A stretch of 38,761 nt of DNA, from positions 1 to 38,761 of the forward strand of contig CALJLV010000095.1 in the NCBI GenBank assembly GCA_937982505.1. Direction: 5' to 3'. Origin of the DNA: an uncultured Desulfobacteraceae bacterium (GTDB lineage: Bacteria > Desulfobacterota > Desulfobacteria > Desulfobacterales > UBA2174). The position numbers and the translations under genes are program-made. Of the stretch, positions 31,932-38,761 are shown in pieces; the first letter of the stretch is position 1; every line of letters begins with the position of its first letter. The notes beneath the pieces were generated by a model. The model saw nothing but the letters and a program-made list of their open reading frames with translations. It had not been told where the DNA came from and searched no databases.

Positions 31932-33599
31932 TCACTTCTTTTCCGGCAACACGACGGGCAGGTGCACCGCCACCCGGGTCCCGTGGGGGGCGACGTTTTC
32001 CAGGCCGATGCGCCCGCCCATCTTTTCGATGATCTGGTAGCTGATGGCCAGCCCCAGCCCCGTCCCCTTGCCCGGATCCTTGGTGGTGAAAAACGGATCG
32101 AAGACCCGGTGCCGGTGCTCGGGGGCGATGCCCGGACCGTCGTCGGTGATGGTCACCACGATGTGCTCTTTGTCCCGCGCCGTGGCGCACTGGATGACGC
32201 CGTCCTTGCCGATGGCGTCGATGGCGTTGTTGAGCAGATTGAGAAAAACCTGCTGCAACTGGCTCTGGTCGCTGGCGATGACCGGCAGGTCGGGGGTCAG
32301 GTCCGAAACGATGCGGATGTTGTTGATGCGGGCATGATTCTGCAGCAGGTCCAGGGTCTGGGCAAGGACCTGGTTGACGTCCACGTCGTCCAGATGCGGC
32401 TCCATGCGCCGGGCGAACCCGAGCATGTTGTGGGTGATTTTGCGCGCCCGCTCCACGTGGTGCTCGATCTTTTCCAGGGAGCCGCGGTACTCGGCCAGGT
32501 GGGGGCTGTCGCGAAACTCCTCCTCTTCGAGCAGGTCGCGCATCCACCCGGCCTTTTCGCCGATCACCGCCAGCGGATTGTTGATCTCGTGGGCGATGCC
32601 GGCGGCCATCTTGCCCAGGGCGGCCATCTTGTCGCGCTGGAGCAGCTGGGCGTTGAGGGTGTTCAGATCCCGGTCGGCGGCTTCCAGGCGGGCCACGATC
32701 TGGCGGGTGGTGACCACGGTGGTCATCACGATGGCCGCGCACCCCAGCAGGATGATGGCCACCTCGGTATCCCGGGTCTGGACCAACCCTCCCATCAGAT
32801 CGTTGCCCCCCTGGCTCACCACCAGCAGCCAGTCCTTGCTCCTGAGCCAGGAGCCGGCCACGAAGGCCACCGCTCCGTCCGGCCCCCGGCGGCGCAGGAC
32901 GTTGGTCCCCTCGCCGAAGATCCGCGGCTCCAGGGCGGCCTGGCCCAGGACCTGGCCGCCGAAGCGCGGCTCGCTCTGGTAGACGCCCTGGGCGTTGATG
33001 ATGTAGGCATCGCCCGACTGGCCGGCCTGGGCGCTGCGCACCAGGCGGTTGAAGACGTTCGAATCGATGGTGGCCCGCAGGATCCAGGGTCCCGAGGCGC
33101 CGTGGCCCCGGACGGCGATGATGAAGTGGGGCAGCTCCCGGAACCCGGTGTAGACGTCGCTGATGTGCCTGCCCCGGCTCATCACCTCCTCGAACCAGGG
33201 CTGCTGGCGGTAGTCGAGCCCGTGCAGGTAAAAAGGGCCCACATAAGCCACCTGGCGACCGTTGCCGTCGATGACTCCCAGGTCCACCAGGCCCAGGTTG
33301 TCGGCCCGGCTGCTCATCAGCTTGAAGAGCCGCAGCAGGTTCTGGTGATCCCCGAGTTCCTCGAAGCTGTGGGTGTCGATGAGGATCGACAGAATGGTGG
33401 AGCGCTCGCGCAGGAACATGTCCATCGCATTGGCCTGGGAGCTGGCCAAGTGGCGTACCTGGTCACGGATGCGGGCCTCGAAGACCTTGACATACTGGAC
33501 GTAGATCACCACCCCCAGGACCACCAGGGGAAGGATGGACACCGCCAGGGTAATGGCCAGGATTCGGCGGTGCAATGAACGGTACAGGGAAGATTTCAT
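31932..33599 (-). CDS. Cache-domain sensor histidine kinase (copy 1)
   Basis: A 555-aa membrane kinase heading the operon. Helices at about 12-34 and 279-298 enclose a double-Cache sensor (WFEEVMSRGRHISDVYTGFR...WILRATIDSNVF). Phosphoacceptor His337 is in GIAHEINNPLAVI, and the HATPase has NLLNNAIDAI, DDGPGI and GKGTGLGLAI. It is paralogous to the kinase at 28596-30296, sharing the ISDV-x-x-GFR-x-x-PHF-x-IAV pattern in the sensor. The start at 33599 has a weak GAAGACGG site. A putative sigma-54 promoter lies about 90 bp upstream. Confidence 0.94.
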   Translation of the reverse strand: MKSSLYRSLHRRILAITLAVSILPLVVLGVVIYVQYVKVFEARIRDQVRHLASSQANAMDMFLRERSTILSILIDTHSFEELGDHQNLLRLFKLMSSRADNLGLVDLGVIDGNGRQVAYVGPFYLHGLDYRQQPWFEEVMSRGRHISDVYTGFRELPHFIIAVRGHGASGPWILRATIDSNVFNRLVRSAQAGQSGDAYIINAQGVYQSEPRFGGQVLGQAALEPRIFGEGTNVLRRRGPDGAVAFVAGSWLRSKDWLLVVSQGGNDLMGGLVQTRDTEVAIILLGCAAIVMTTVVTTRQIVARLEAADRDLNTLNAQLLQRDKMAALGKMAAGIAHEINNPLAVIGEKAGWMRDLLEEEEFRDSPHLAEYRGSLEKIEHHVERARKITHNMLGFARRMEPHLDDVDVNQVLAQTLDLLQNHARINNIRIVSDLTPDLPVIASDQSQLQQVFLNLLNNAIDAIGKDGVIQCATARDKEHIVVTITDDGPGIAPEHRHRVFDPFFTTKDPGKGTGLGLAISYQIIEKMGGRIGLENVAPHGTRVAVHLPVVLPEKK

Positions 33600-33686
33600 C
33601 CGTCTTCACGTTCACGGTTCGAGACTCCCATAGCCCCTGGCTTCGGGAAGGCAGCCGAAAGATGGCGGGGATTCAACCGCGTCAAC

Positions 33687-33701
33687 GCAAAGCCCATGCC
33701 A
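33687..33701 (-). promoter_or_regulatory. Putative sigma-54 promoter of the kinase-DASS operon
   Basis: Read on the minus strand: TGGCAT, GGGCT, TTGC, with exactly 10 bp between the GG (33699-33700) and the GC (33687-33688). It differs from consensus by C to T at the last base of the -24 box, and the base after TTGC is G rather than A or T. The transcript would begin near 33675, about 75 nt before the first kinase gene. It is a weaker match than 22055-22070, but orientation and position are right. Confidence 0.55.
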
Positions 33702-33786
33702 CGGCCCCCGAAGGCGCCAATCGGTTGCCGGGTCCCGGATGCCACCCCCCCGGGCCCCGGCGGCTTCCGGGCCGGCGCCCCCCGGC

Positions 33787-33815
33787 CTGTCAATCTTCTT
33801 TACACGGTGTAAAAT
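33787..33815 (+). promoter_or_regulatory. Putative promoter with overlapping palindromic operator, toward DUF294 gene
   Basis: CTGTCA (33787-33792; 4 of 6) and TAAAAT (33810-33815; 5 of 6) are 17 bp apart. The perfect 15-bp palindrome TTTACAC-G-GTGTAAA (33799-33813) covers the spacer and part of the -10, the classic place for a repressor. The regulator is unknown. The resulting leader would be about 270 nt. Confidence 0.4.
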
Positions 33816-34094
33816 TGCCGAAAGGCGGAAAAAGCATGATTCATCGGATTGGCCGCGAAACAGAAAATGACTGGCGTTTTCATCCGCGGCTGCGCAGATC
33901 GGCGCGAAACGAGGACAATCTGAAAATGCGGCACGCAAAAAGACCGGATCCCGACCCTGGCGGGGCCCTGCCGCCCCCCCCTGGGGACGGCTGAAAACAG
34001 TTGACAACCCGCGCGCTCCTATTGTCTGCTGAATCCGGCTCCGGCGGATCCAGGCCGGCGCGCCCCGGCCGGCTGAATCCTGCGCGAGGTTCCC

Positions 34095-36425
34095 ATGGAC
34101 GAGTCCATCTTGGCTTTTATTTCCCGGATGCCCCATTTCGCCTTCCTGCCCGAGGCCGACCGGCGCCAGTTGGCCGAACAGGCCCGGGTCCTGGAACTCG
34201 CACCGGGCACTGCCTTCGCCCGGCAGGGGGCGACCCGCATCGACGACATCCTGGTCATTGCCCGGGGCCAGCTCTCCCTCTTCGACGAGCGCGGGGGCGA
34301 ACGCCGGCCCATCGGCCACATCAAGGCCGGGGAGGTCTTCGGCGGGATCACGATTCTGATGAACGCGCGCATCTCGCTGCGCACGGTGGAGGTGGAAACC
34401 CCCACCCTGGCCTACGCCGTGCCGGCCGATCTGTTCCAGGAGCTGTGCAACCGTCGCGAGGACTTCTACGAGTATTTTCTCAAAAACTTCAGTAAGAATC
34501 TTTACGACGAAGCCCTGGCGGCCCTGATCGAAACCGGCCAGGCGAGCAACTTTCTGACCCGCGTCACGCCCTTTGCCTTTCTTCCCGAGGACGTTCTGGA
34601 GGACGTGGCCCATCAGCTCTCTGTGGTGCGCTATCCCGAAAAGGCCGTGCTCTTCGTCCAGGGATACAGCCGGGTGGGCCACCTGTATATCCTGCAGAAG
34701 GGATCGGCCGAACGCTACTTCGAGGAGGGCGGTCGCAAGACCCTGCGCAGCCTGCTGGGGCCCCAGGACGTCTACGGCGGAATCTCCATGCTCCTCAACG
34801 ACGGCATCTCGGTGCGCACCCTGCTGGTCAACGCCGGCAGCCTCTTTTACGTCCTGCCCAAAAAGCCGTTCCTGGACATCTGCCAGGCCCACCCGGTGTT
34901 TCGCGACTACTTTACCGACACCTTCGGCCGTCGCATGCTCGACCGCTCCTACGCCTCGATCATCGCCCGCACCCTGCAGCCCCCGGAAGACGCCAACCAG
35001 CTCTTCCACCAGACCGTGGAAACCATCTACTCGAAAAAGGCCGTCATCGGCACGCCGGACATGTCGATCCAGGCGGTGGCCGAAAAGATGGGCCGGGAGC
35101 GAACCAGCTCGATCATCATCCCCGCGGCCGAGGGACGCCCGGCCGGCATCGTCACCGAACGGGACCTGGCGCGCCAGGTGATCGCCCGGGGGGCCGACAT
35201 CCACCGCCCGGCCGCCGAGATCATGAGCGCCCCCCTGCAGACCATCCCCGCGGACGCGCTGATCTTCGAGGCCCTGATGCAGATGATGAAGTCGGACATC
35301 CGCCACCTGGCGGTCACCGGTGCGGGCGGGCAGATTGTGGGCATCCTGTCCCACCGCGAAATCATCGCCGCCCAGGGCCAGACCCCCATGTTCATGCTGC
35401 GGGAAATCGTCGAGGCCCGGAGCGTGGCCGAGATCATCGACAAGCACAGCCATCTGCCGCGCCTGGTGCGCAACCTGATCTCCAACGGCGCCAACGCGCG
35501 CAACGTGACCCGCTTCATCACCACCATCTCGGACGCCATCCTCAAGAAGATCATGGCCTTGACCCTCGCCGAACTGGGCCCTGCGCCGGCCCGCTTCGCC
35601 TTCATGGTGCTCGGCAGCGAGGGCCGCAACGAACAGACCCTCAAGACCGACCAGGACAACGCCATCGTTTTCGAGGACCTGCCCGACCCGCAGGCCGCGG
35701 CGGCCGCCGAGTATTTTCTGCGCTTCGGCCGGCGCGCCTGCGCCCTGCTGGACGAGTCGGGCTACGCCTTCTGCACCGGGGACGTGATGGCCCGCAATCC
35801 GCGCTGGTGCCAGCCGCTGAGCCAGTGGCAGGGCTGCTTCGACGCCTGGATCCATGCCGGTGAGGCCGAGGACCTGCTCCAGGCGAGTATTTTTTTCGAT
35901 TTTCGCCTCGGCTACGGCGACGGCCAGCTGGTGGAGGACCTGCGCCGCCACCTGCTGGCCTCCTTGCAGGGCTGGGCGGGCTTCTTTCGCCACCTCACCG
36001 AAAACGCCCTGCACTTCAAGCCCCCCCTGGGCTTTTTCGGCAACTTCGTCGTGGCCTCCAAGGGCGAGCACCGCAACGCCTTCGATCTGAAGCAGGCCAT
36101 CATGCCCATCACCGACTTTGCCCGCATCTACGCATTGAACAAGGGGATCGAGGCCACCAACACCATGGAGCGCCTGGCCCAGCTGCGCCTGCGCAACGTG
36201 CTCACCCAGGGCGAGTACGAGGAGCTGGAAAAGGCCTACGATTTTCTCATGCAGCTGCGCTTCGTGCGCCAGGTCACGGCCGTGATCGACGAACAGGGCA
36301 AACCGGACAACTACGTCAACCCCAAACGGCTCACCAGCATCGAGCAGACCACCCTTAAGGAAATTTTCAAGCGCATCGAAAAATTCCAGGCCAAGATGAA
36401 CTTCGATTTCATCGGCATCGCCTGA
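34095..36425 (+). CDS. Double cNMP-binding, CBS and DUF294 nucleotidyltransferase protein
   Basis: A 776-aa cytoplasmic signalling protein. Two cyclic-nucleotide-binding-like barrels (about 10-130 and 155-275) are followed by two CBS domains (about 308-370 and 375-430). A DUF294 nucleotidyltransferase domain follows with GSEGRNEQ at 507-514 and DQDNA at 519-523, the GlnD-like signature for metal and nucleotide binding, and then the helical DUF294 C-terminal domain (about 640-775). Most relatives carry one cNMP domain; the second here looks like a degenerate duplicate. Family members often adjoin solute transporters, but their substrate is not established. CGAGG precedes the ATG by five bases. 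It is divergent from the kinase-DASS operon. Confidence 0.9.
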   Translation: MDESILAFISRMPHFAFLPEADRRQLAEQARVLELAPGTAFARQGATRIDDILVIARGQLSLFDERGGERRPIGHIKAGEVFGGITILMNARISLRTVEVETPTLAYAVPADLFQELCNRREDFYEYFLKNFSKNLYDEALAALIETGQASNFLTRVTPFAFLPEDVLEDVAHQLSVVRYPEKAVLFVQGYSRVGHLYILQKGSAERYFEEGGRKTLRSLLGPQDVYGGISMLLNDGISVRTLLVNAGSLFYVLPKKPFLDICQAHPVFRDYFTDTFGRRMLDRSYASIIARTLQPPEDANQLFHQTVETIYSKKAVIGTPDMSIQAVAEKMGRERTSSIIIPAAEGRPAGIVTERDLARQVIARGADIHRPAAEIMSAPLQTIPADALIFEALMQMMKSDIRHLAVTGAGGQIVGILSHREIIAAQGQTPMFMLREIVEARSVAEIIDKHSHLPRLVRNLISNGANARNVTRFITTISDAILKKIMALTLAELGPAPARFAFMVLGSEGRNEQTLKTDQDNAIVFEDLPDPQAAAAAEYFLRFGRRACALLDESGYAFCTGDVMARNPRWCQPLSQWQGCFDAWIHAGEAEDLLQASIFFDFRLGYGDGQLVEDLRRHLLASLQGWAGFFRHLTENALHFKPPLGFFGNFVVASKGEHRNAFDLKQAIMPITDFARIYALNKGIEATNTMERLAQLRLRNVLTQGEYEELEKAYDFLMQLRFVRQVTAVIDEQGKPDNYVNPKRLTSIEQTTLKEIFKRIEKFQAKMNFDFIGIA

Positions 36426-36804
36426 ACCCCGGCCCGCCGCTTTGCGGCCCGGCACCGGGACGGATCCCAGCAGGCATCCATGCGGTAGAGGGGCATTCTC
36501 CGCCCACTGATCCCGACCGGCTGCGGGCTGATCCAGGGGTATCGGACGTTGGTCTGACCAGGCTGGCGGCCCCGCAGGAAGCGGAGCGCCGCCGAAACGA
36601 GCAGGGAGGCGGGGGGCAAGGGGGAAGCGGCAGTGCGGCCGGAAACATCGGCCAGGCCGGCGCCGGACGCCGCGAAGCCCGGCCGCAACCGGGTGTAACC
36701 GATCCCCGGGACCGGGCGACTCATCCGGCAGCAGCCGGCCCCGGGGTCGTCCGGATCCACGACCCCCGGCGTCGCTTCGACCAACCGGCCACAGGATGGG
36801 ATTG
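36426..36804. other. GC-rich gap before the efflux operon
   Basis: About 379 bp with no convincing gene on either strand. There is a small GCCGC/GCGGC hairpin just after the DUF294 stop (36436-36448) without a T-run. I see no clear promoter. Confidence 0.5.
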
Positions 36805-38253
36805 ATGAATTTCCGCAGCTTCCCGCAACGCCGTGCAGCGACGGCACTGCTCCTCTTGGCCCTCCTGGTGGGGATGGCGGCCTGCACGGCCGTGGGGCCG
36901 GACCACCACCCCCTGGACTACCCTGCCCCCCGGCAGTGGCACACTTCCCTGGACGGCGGGCGGCAGAACGCCGGCGATCCTGCCGGGCATCTGGCCAGGT
37001 GGTGGGAAAGCTTCCAGGACCCGGTCCTGGTGGAGCTGGTCCGCCAAGGCGCGGCCGGCAGCCTCGAACTCGCCCAGGCCCGGGCCCGGGTGCGCGAGGC
37101 CAGGGCCCGCCGCGGTCTCGGCGACAGCGATCTCTTTCCGGATCTGACCGGCGTGGCCGCGGCCCGGCGCAGCCAGAACGCCGGGGGCCCGGCGGCCAGC
37201 CTGTTCAGCACCGGGTTCGATGCCGGCTGGGAAATCGACGTCTTCGGCGGTCTGCGCCGCGGCGTGGAGGCCGCCCAGGGGGATCTGGAGGCGGCCCAGG
37301 CCGGACTGGACGGCGTCCGGGTGACGCTGGCGGCCGAAATCGGCCTCAACTACATCGAGGCGCGCACCTACCAGGCCCGTCTGGCGGCGGCCGAAGGCAA
37401 CCTGGAGGTTCAGCGCCAGACCTTCGATCTGGTCCACAGCCGCCATCAAGCCGGCCTGGGCGACGAACTGGATCTGCAGCAGGCACGCTACAACCTGGAA
37501 TCCACCCGCAGCCAGATCCCCGCCCTGCACAGCGGCCTGGCCGCGGCCTGCCATCGGCTGGCCGTACTGGCGGGCCGCCCGCCGGGCGCCATCCAGGATC
37601 TCATGGCGCCAGCCCGGCCGGTGCCGGCGGCACCGCCCGCCGTGGCGGTGGGGATTCCGGCCGAAACCCTGCGGCGCCGGCCGGACATCCTCCAGGCCGA
37701 ACGCCAGGTGGCGGCCCAGAGCGCCCGCATCGGGGTCGCCCAAGCCGACGCCTACCCCCGGTTCCGCCTGGCGGGCAGTGTGGGCCTCAACGCCTTCAAT
37801 AGCAACGATCTGTTCCAGTGGGCCAGCCGCACCTGGGGCATCGGGCCCAGTCTGTCCTGGAACCTCTTCGATGCCGGTGCGACGCGGCGCCAGATCCAGG
37901 TCCAGACCGCGGTCCAGGAGAGGTTGGCGGCCGCCTGGGAGGCGGCGGTCCTGACCGCCCTGGAAGAGGTGGAAAACGCCCTGAATACCTACGCCCAGGA
38001 GCAGGTGCGCCGCGACCACCTGGCCGCGGCGCTGGCCGCGGCCCGCCAGGCCGAGGCCCTGGCCGCCCGCAAGTACCAGGCCGGCCTCGCCGACTTTGCC
38101 AGCGTCCTGGAGGCCCAGCGTGCCCTGCTCTCCTTCCAGGACCAGATGGCCGCCAGCCAGGGGGCGGTAAGCATCAATCTGGTCAAGCTCTACAAGGCCC
38201 TGGGGGGCGGCTGGGAACCGCGGCTGGCCGAGGACTCGCCGCCGCCGTCATGA
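36805..38253 (+). CDS. NodT-family outer membrane efflux lipoprotein
   Basis: TolC-like channel subunit of a tripartite drug efflux pump. The start at 36805 follows AGGA by eight bases; an in-frame ATG at 36796 overlaps that site. The protein has 482 aa. A lipoprotein signal peptide ends in GMAAC, with the lipidated Cys near residue 27, followed by TAVGPD typical of NodT/OprM proteins. Two repeated OEP halves with long coiled-coil helices are visible (ELAQARARVREARA..., QTFDLVHSRHQAGLGDELDLQQAR; the second half has AALAAARQAEALAARKYQAGLADFASVLEAQR). The end overlaps the next gene by 4 bp. No adaptor (MFP) gene is seen in the window. Confidence 0.93.
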   Translation: MNFRSFPQRRAATALLLLALLVGMAACTAVGPDHHPLDYPAPRQWHTSLDGGRQNAGDPAGHLARWWESFQDPVLVELVRQGAAGSLELAQARARVREARARRGLGDSDLFPDLTGVAAARRSQNAGGPAASLFSTGFDAGWEIDVFGGLRRGVEAAQGDLEAAQAGLDGVRVTLAAEIGLNYIEARTYQARLAAAEGNLEVQRQTFDLVHSRHQAGLGDELDLQQARYNLESTRSQIPALHSGLAAACHRLAVLAGRPPGAIQDLMAPARPVPAAPPAVAVGIPAETLRRRPDILQAERQVAAQSARIGVAQADAYPRFRLAGSVGLNAFNSNDLFQWASRTWGIGPSLSWNLFDAGATRRQIQVQTAVQERLAAAWEAAVLTALEEVENALNTYAQEQVRRDHLAAALAAARQAEALAARKYQAGLADFASVLEAQRALLSFQDQMAASQGAVSINLVKLYKALGGGWEPRLAEDSPPPS

Positions 38254-38651
38254 ACCGACGCTTCGCCCTGCTGGTCCTGCTCACGGCCTTCCCGGCCCTC
38301 TCCACCGACATGTACCTGCCGGCCATGCCCGCCCTGGCCGGGATCTGGGGCGTGTCCATGGCCGTGGTCAATCTGACCCTGATCGGGTTCTTCGTCACCT
38401 TCTGCGTCGCCCTGTTGATCTACGGCCCGGTCTCGGACCGCTTCGGCCGGCGCCCCCCGCTCCTGGCGGGCGTCTCTTTGTACGTGGCCGCCTCCCTGGC
38501 CTGCGCCGCGTCCTCCGGCGCCGGCGGGCTCATCGCGGCCCGCGTCCTCCAGGCCGCCGGCGCCGCGGCCGCCTCCTCGCTGGCCATGGCCATCACCAAG
38601 GATGTCTATGACGGCCGCCAGCGGGCGCGCATCATCGCTCACATCGCCGTG
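38250..38651 (+). CDS. Bcr/CflA-type MFS drug exporter, 5' part only
   Basis: The first 134 residues of a major facilitator superfamily drug:proton antiporter. The features are STDMYLPAMPALA at the N terminus (the Bcr/CflA hallmark), four hydrophobic segments, and motif A in the first cytoplasmic loop (GPVSDRFGRRP). The ATG overlaps the efflux lipoprotein stop (ATGA), so the two are coupled. The open frame seems to continue to 38711, but everything from 38652 is adapter sequence, so residues after about 134 (RSEERRVGKE...) are artefact. A full-length family member would be about 400 aa. Confidence 0.88.
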
Positions 38652-38761
38652 AGATCGGAAGAGCGTCGTGTAGGGAAAGAGTGTAGATCTTGGCGGTCGC
38701 CGGAACATTAAAAACAAAACAGAAAGTGCCAACGAGAGAGTGCGCTACACTACACCCAGTA
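38652..38761. other. Illumina TruSeq adapter read-through (not genomic)
   Basis: 38652-38690 is a 39 of 39 match to the reverse complement of the TruSeq universal adapter (begins AGATCGGAAGAGC, ends GTGTAGATCT). 38691-38709 matches the next 19 bases at 15 positions. The remaining A-rich tail (38710-38761) looks like low-quality cycles past the adapter end. These bases should be trimmed. Confidence 0.97.

Larger units (their letters stand above)
33600..34094. other. Divergent control region between kinase operon and DUF294 gene
   Basis: 495 bp without a gene. It carries a putative sigma-54 promoter toward the kinase operon (minus, 33687-33701), a sigma-70-like promoter toward the DUF294 gene (33787-33815) overlapped by the perfect palindrome TTTACACGGTGTAAA, and an isolated TTGACA at 34001-34006 without a good -10. 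A frame that runs through it on the plus strand is low-complexity and not gene-like. Confidence 0.55.

Noticed and set aside
33800..33818. Possible sigma-54 element ending in TTGC upstream of the DUF294 gene
   Set aside because: Only 9 bp separate GG and GC, and the -24 box is ACGGTGT rather than TGGCAC.
34001..34025. TTGACA followed by TATTGT just upstream of the DUF294 gene
   Set aside because: The spacer is only 13 bp, too short for a normal sigma-70 promoter, and no -10 is found at 16-18 bp.
33612..36887. 1091-codon minus-strand frame opposite the DUF294 gene
   Set aside because: Typical shadow composition, while the plus-strand frame carries cNMP, CBS and DUF294 signatures. It also crosses the control region.
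38190..38732. Minus-strand frame starting in the adapter at the contig end
   Set aside because: Its N terminus (FRRPPRSTLFPYTTLFRS) is translated adapter and the rest is antisense to the MFS gene.

Overview
The window is a GC-rich bacterial contig end. The order rpsB-tsf-pyrH-frr-uppS-cdsA-dxr-rseP, a PurS-PurL fusion with a separate PurQ, perfect sigma-54 promoter elements and many Cache-type histidine kinases with receiver-only response regulators all fit a Desulfobacterota (deltaproteobacterial, probably sulfate-reducer-like) genome. That assignment is inferred from gene content and style; no rRNA or other phylogenetic marker was compared.

Layout. (1) 1-11.8 kb, plus strand: housekeeping genes. 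adk stands alone, then rho-rpmE-prfA-prmC, then rpsB-tsf-pyrH-frr-uppS-cdsA-dxr-rseP, tightly packed and closed by a rho-independent terminator at 11851-11884. (2) 12.3-16.1 kb, plus strand: purSL and purQ, which together make the FGAM synthase of purine synthesis. (3) 16.1-16.8 kb: a gene-free, repeat-rich island with a 20-bp tandem repeat, a G-rich hairpin element and two inverted 114-bp copies of a MITE/REP-like element. A relative of that element lies at 11.9-12.1 kb. (4) 16.8-36.4 kb: an accessory signalling and transport island. (5) 36.8-38.65 kb: a NodT-type outer-membrane efflux lipoprotein overlapping by 4 bp the start of a Bcr/CflA-type drug exporter. That gene is cut off because the last 110 bases (38652-38761) are Illumina adapter read-through, not genome.

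The signalling and transport island is the interesting part. A minus-strand pair encodes a membrane-bound Cache-HAMP-AAA+ sigma-54 activator, with a variant GAFTEA loop and a winged-helix tail instead of a Fis helix, and a PEP-synthase-like phosphotransferase that lacks the usual PEP/pyruvate barrel. Divergent from it is a five-gene envelope operon (small membrane protein, TauE/SafE exporter, secreted 111-aa protein, two small membrane proteins) with a textbook -24/-12 promoter. Convergent to that operon is an eight-gene minus-strand operon: Cache histidine kinase, receiver-kinase hybrid, receiver, second Cache kinase, receiver, DASS/SLC13 transporter, receiver, CBS protein. It has a second putative sigma-54 promoter. 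A two-cNMP, two-CBS, DUF294 nucleotidyltransferase is transcribed divergently from its front end.

None of the receivers carries an output domain, and the only DNA-binding regulator recognised in the island is the sigma-54 activator. My working hypothesis is one sigma-54-controlled unit coupling envelope sensing to export (TauE/SafE) and import (DASS) of small anions, possibly sulfur oxyanions or carboxylates, with post-translational control through phosphorelay, CBS and DUF294 modules. The substrate and the wiring are inference.
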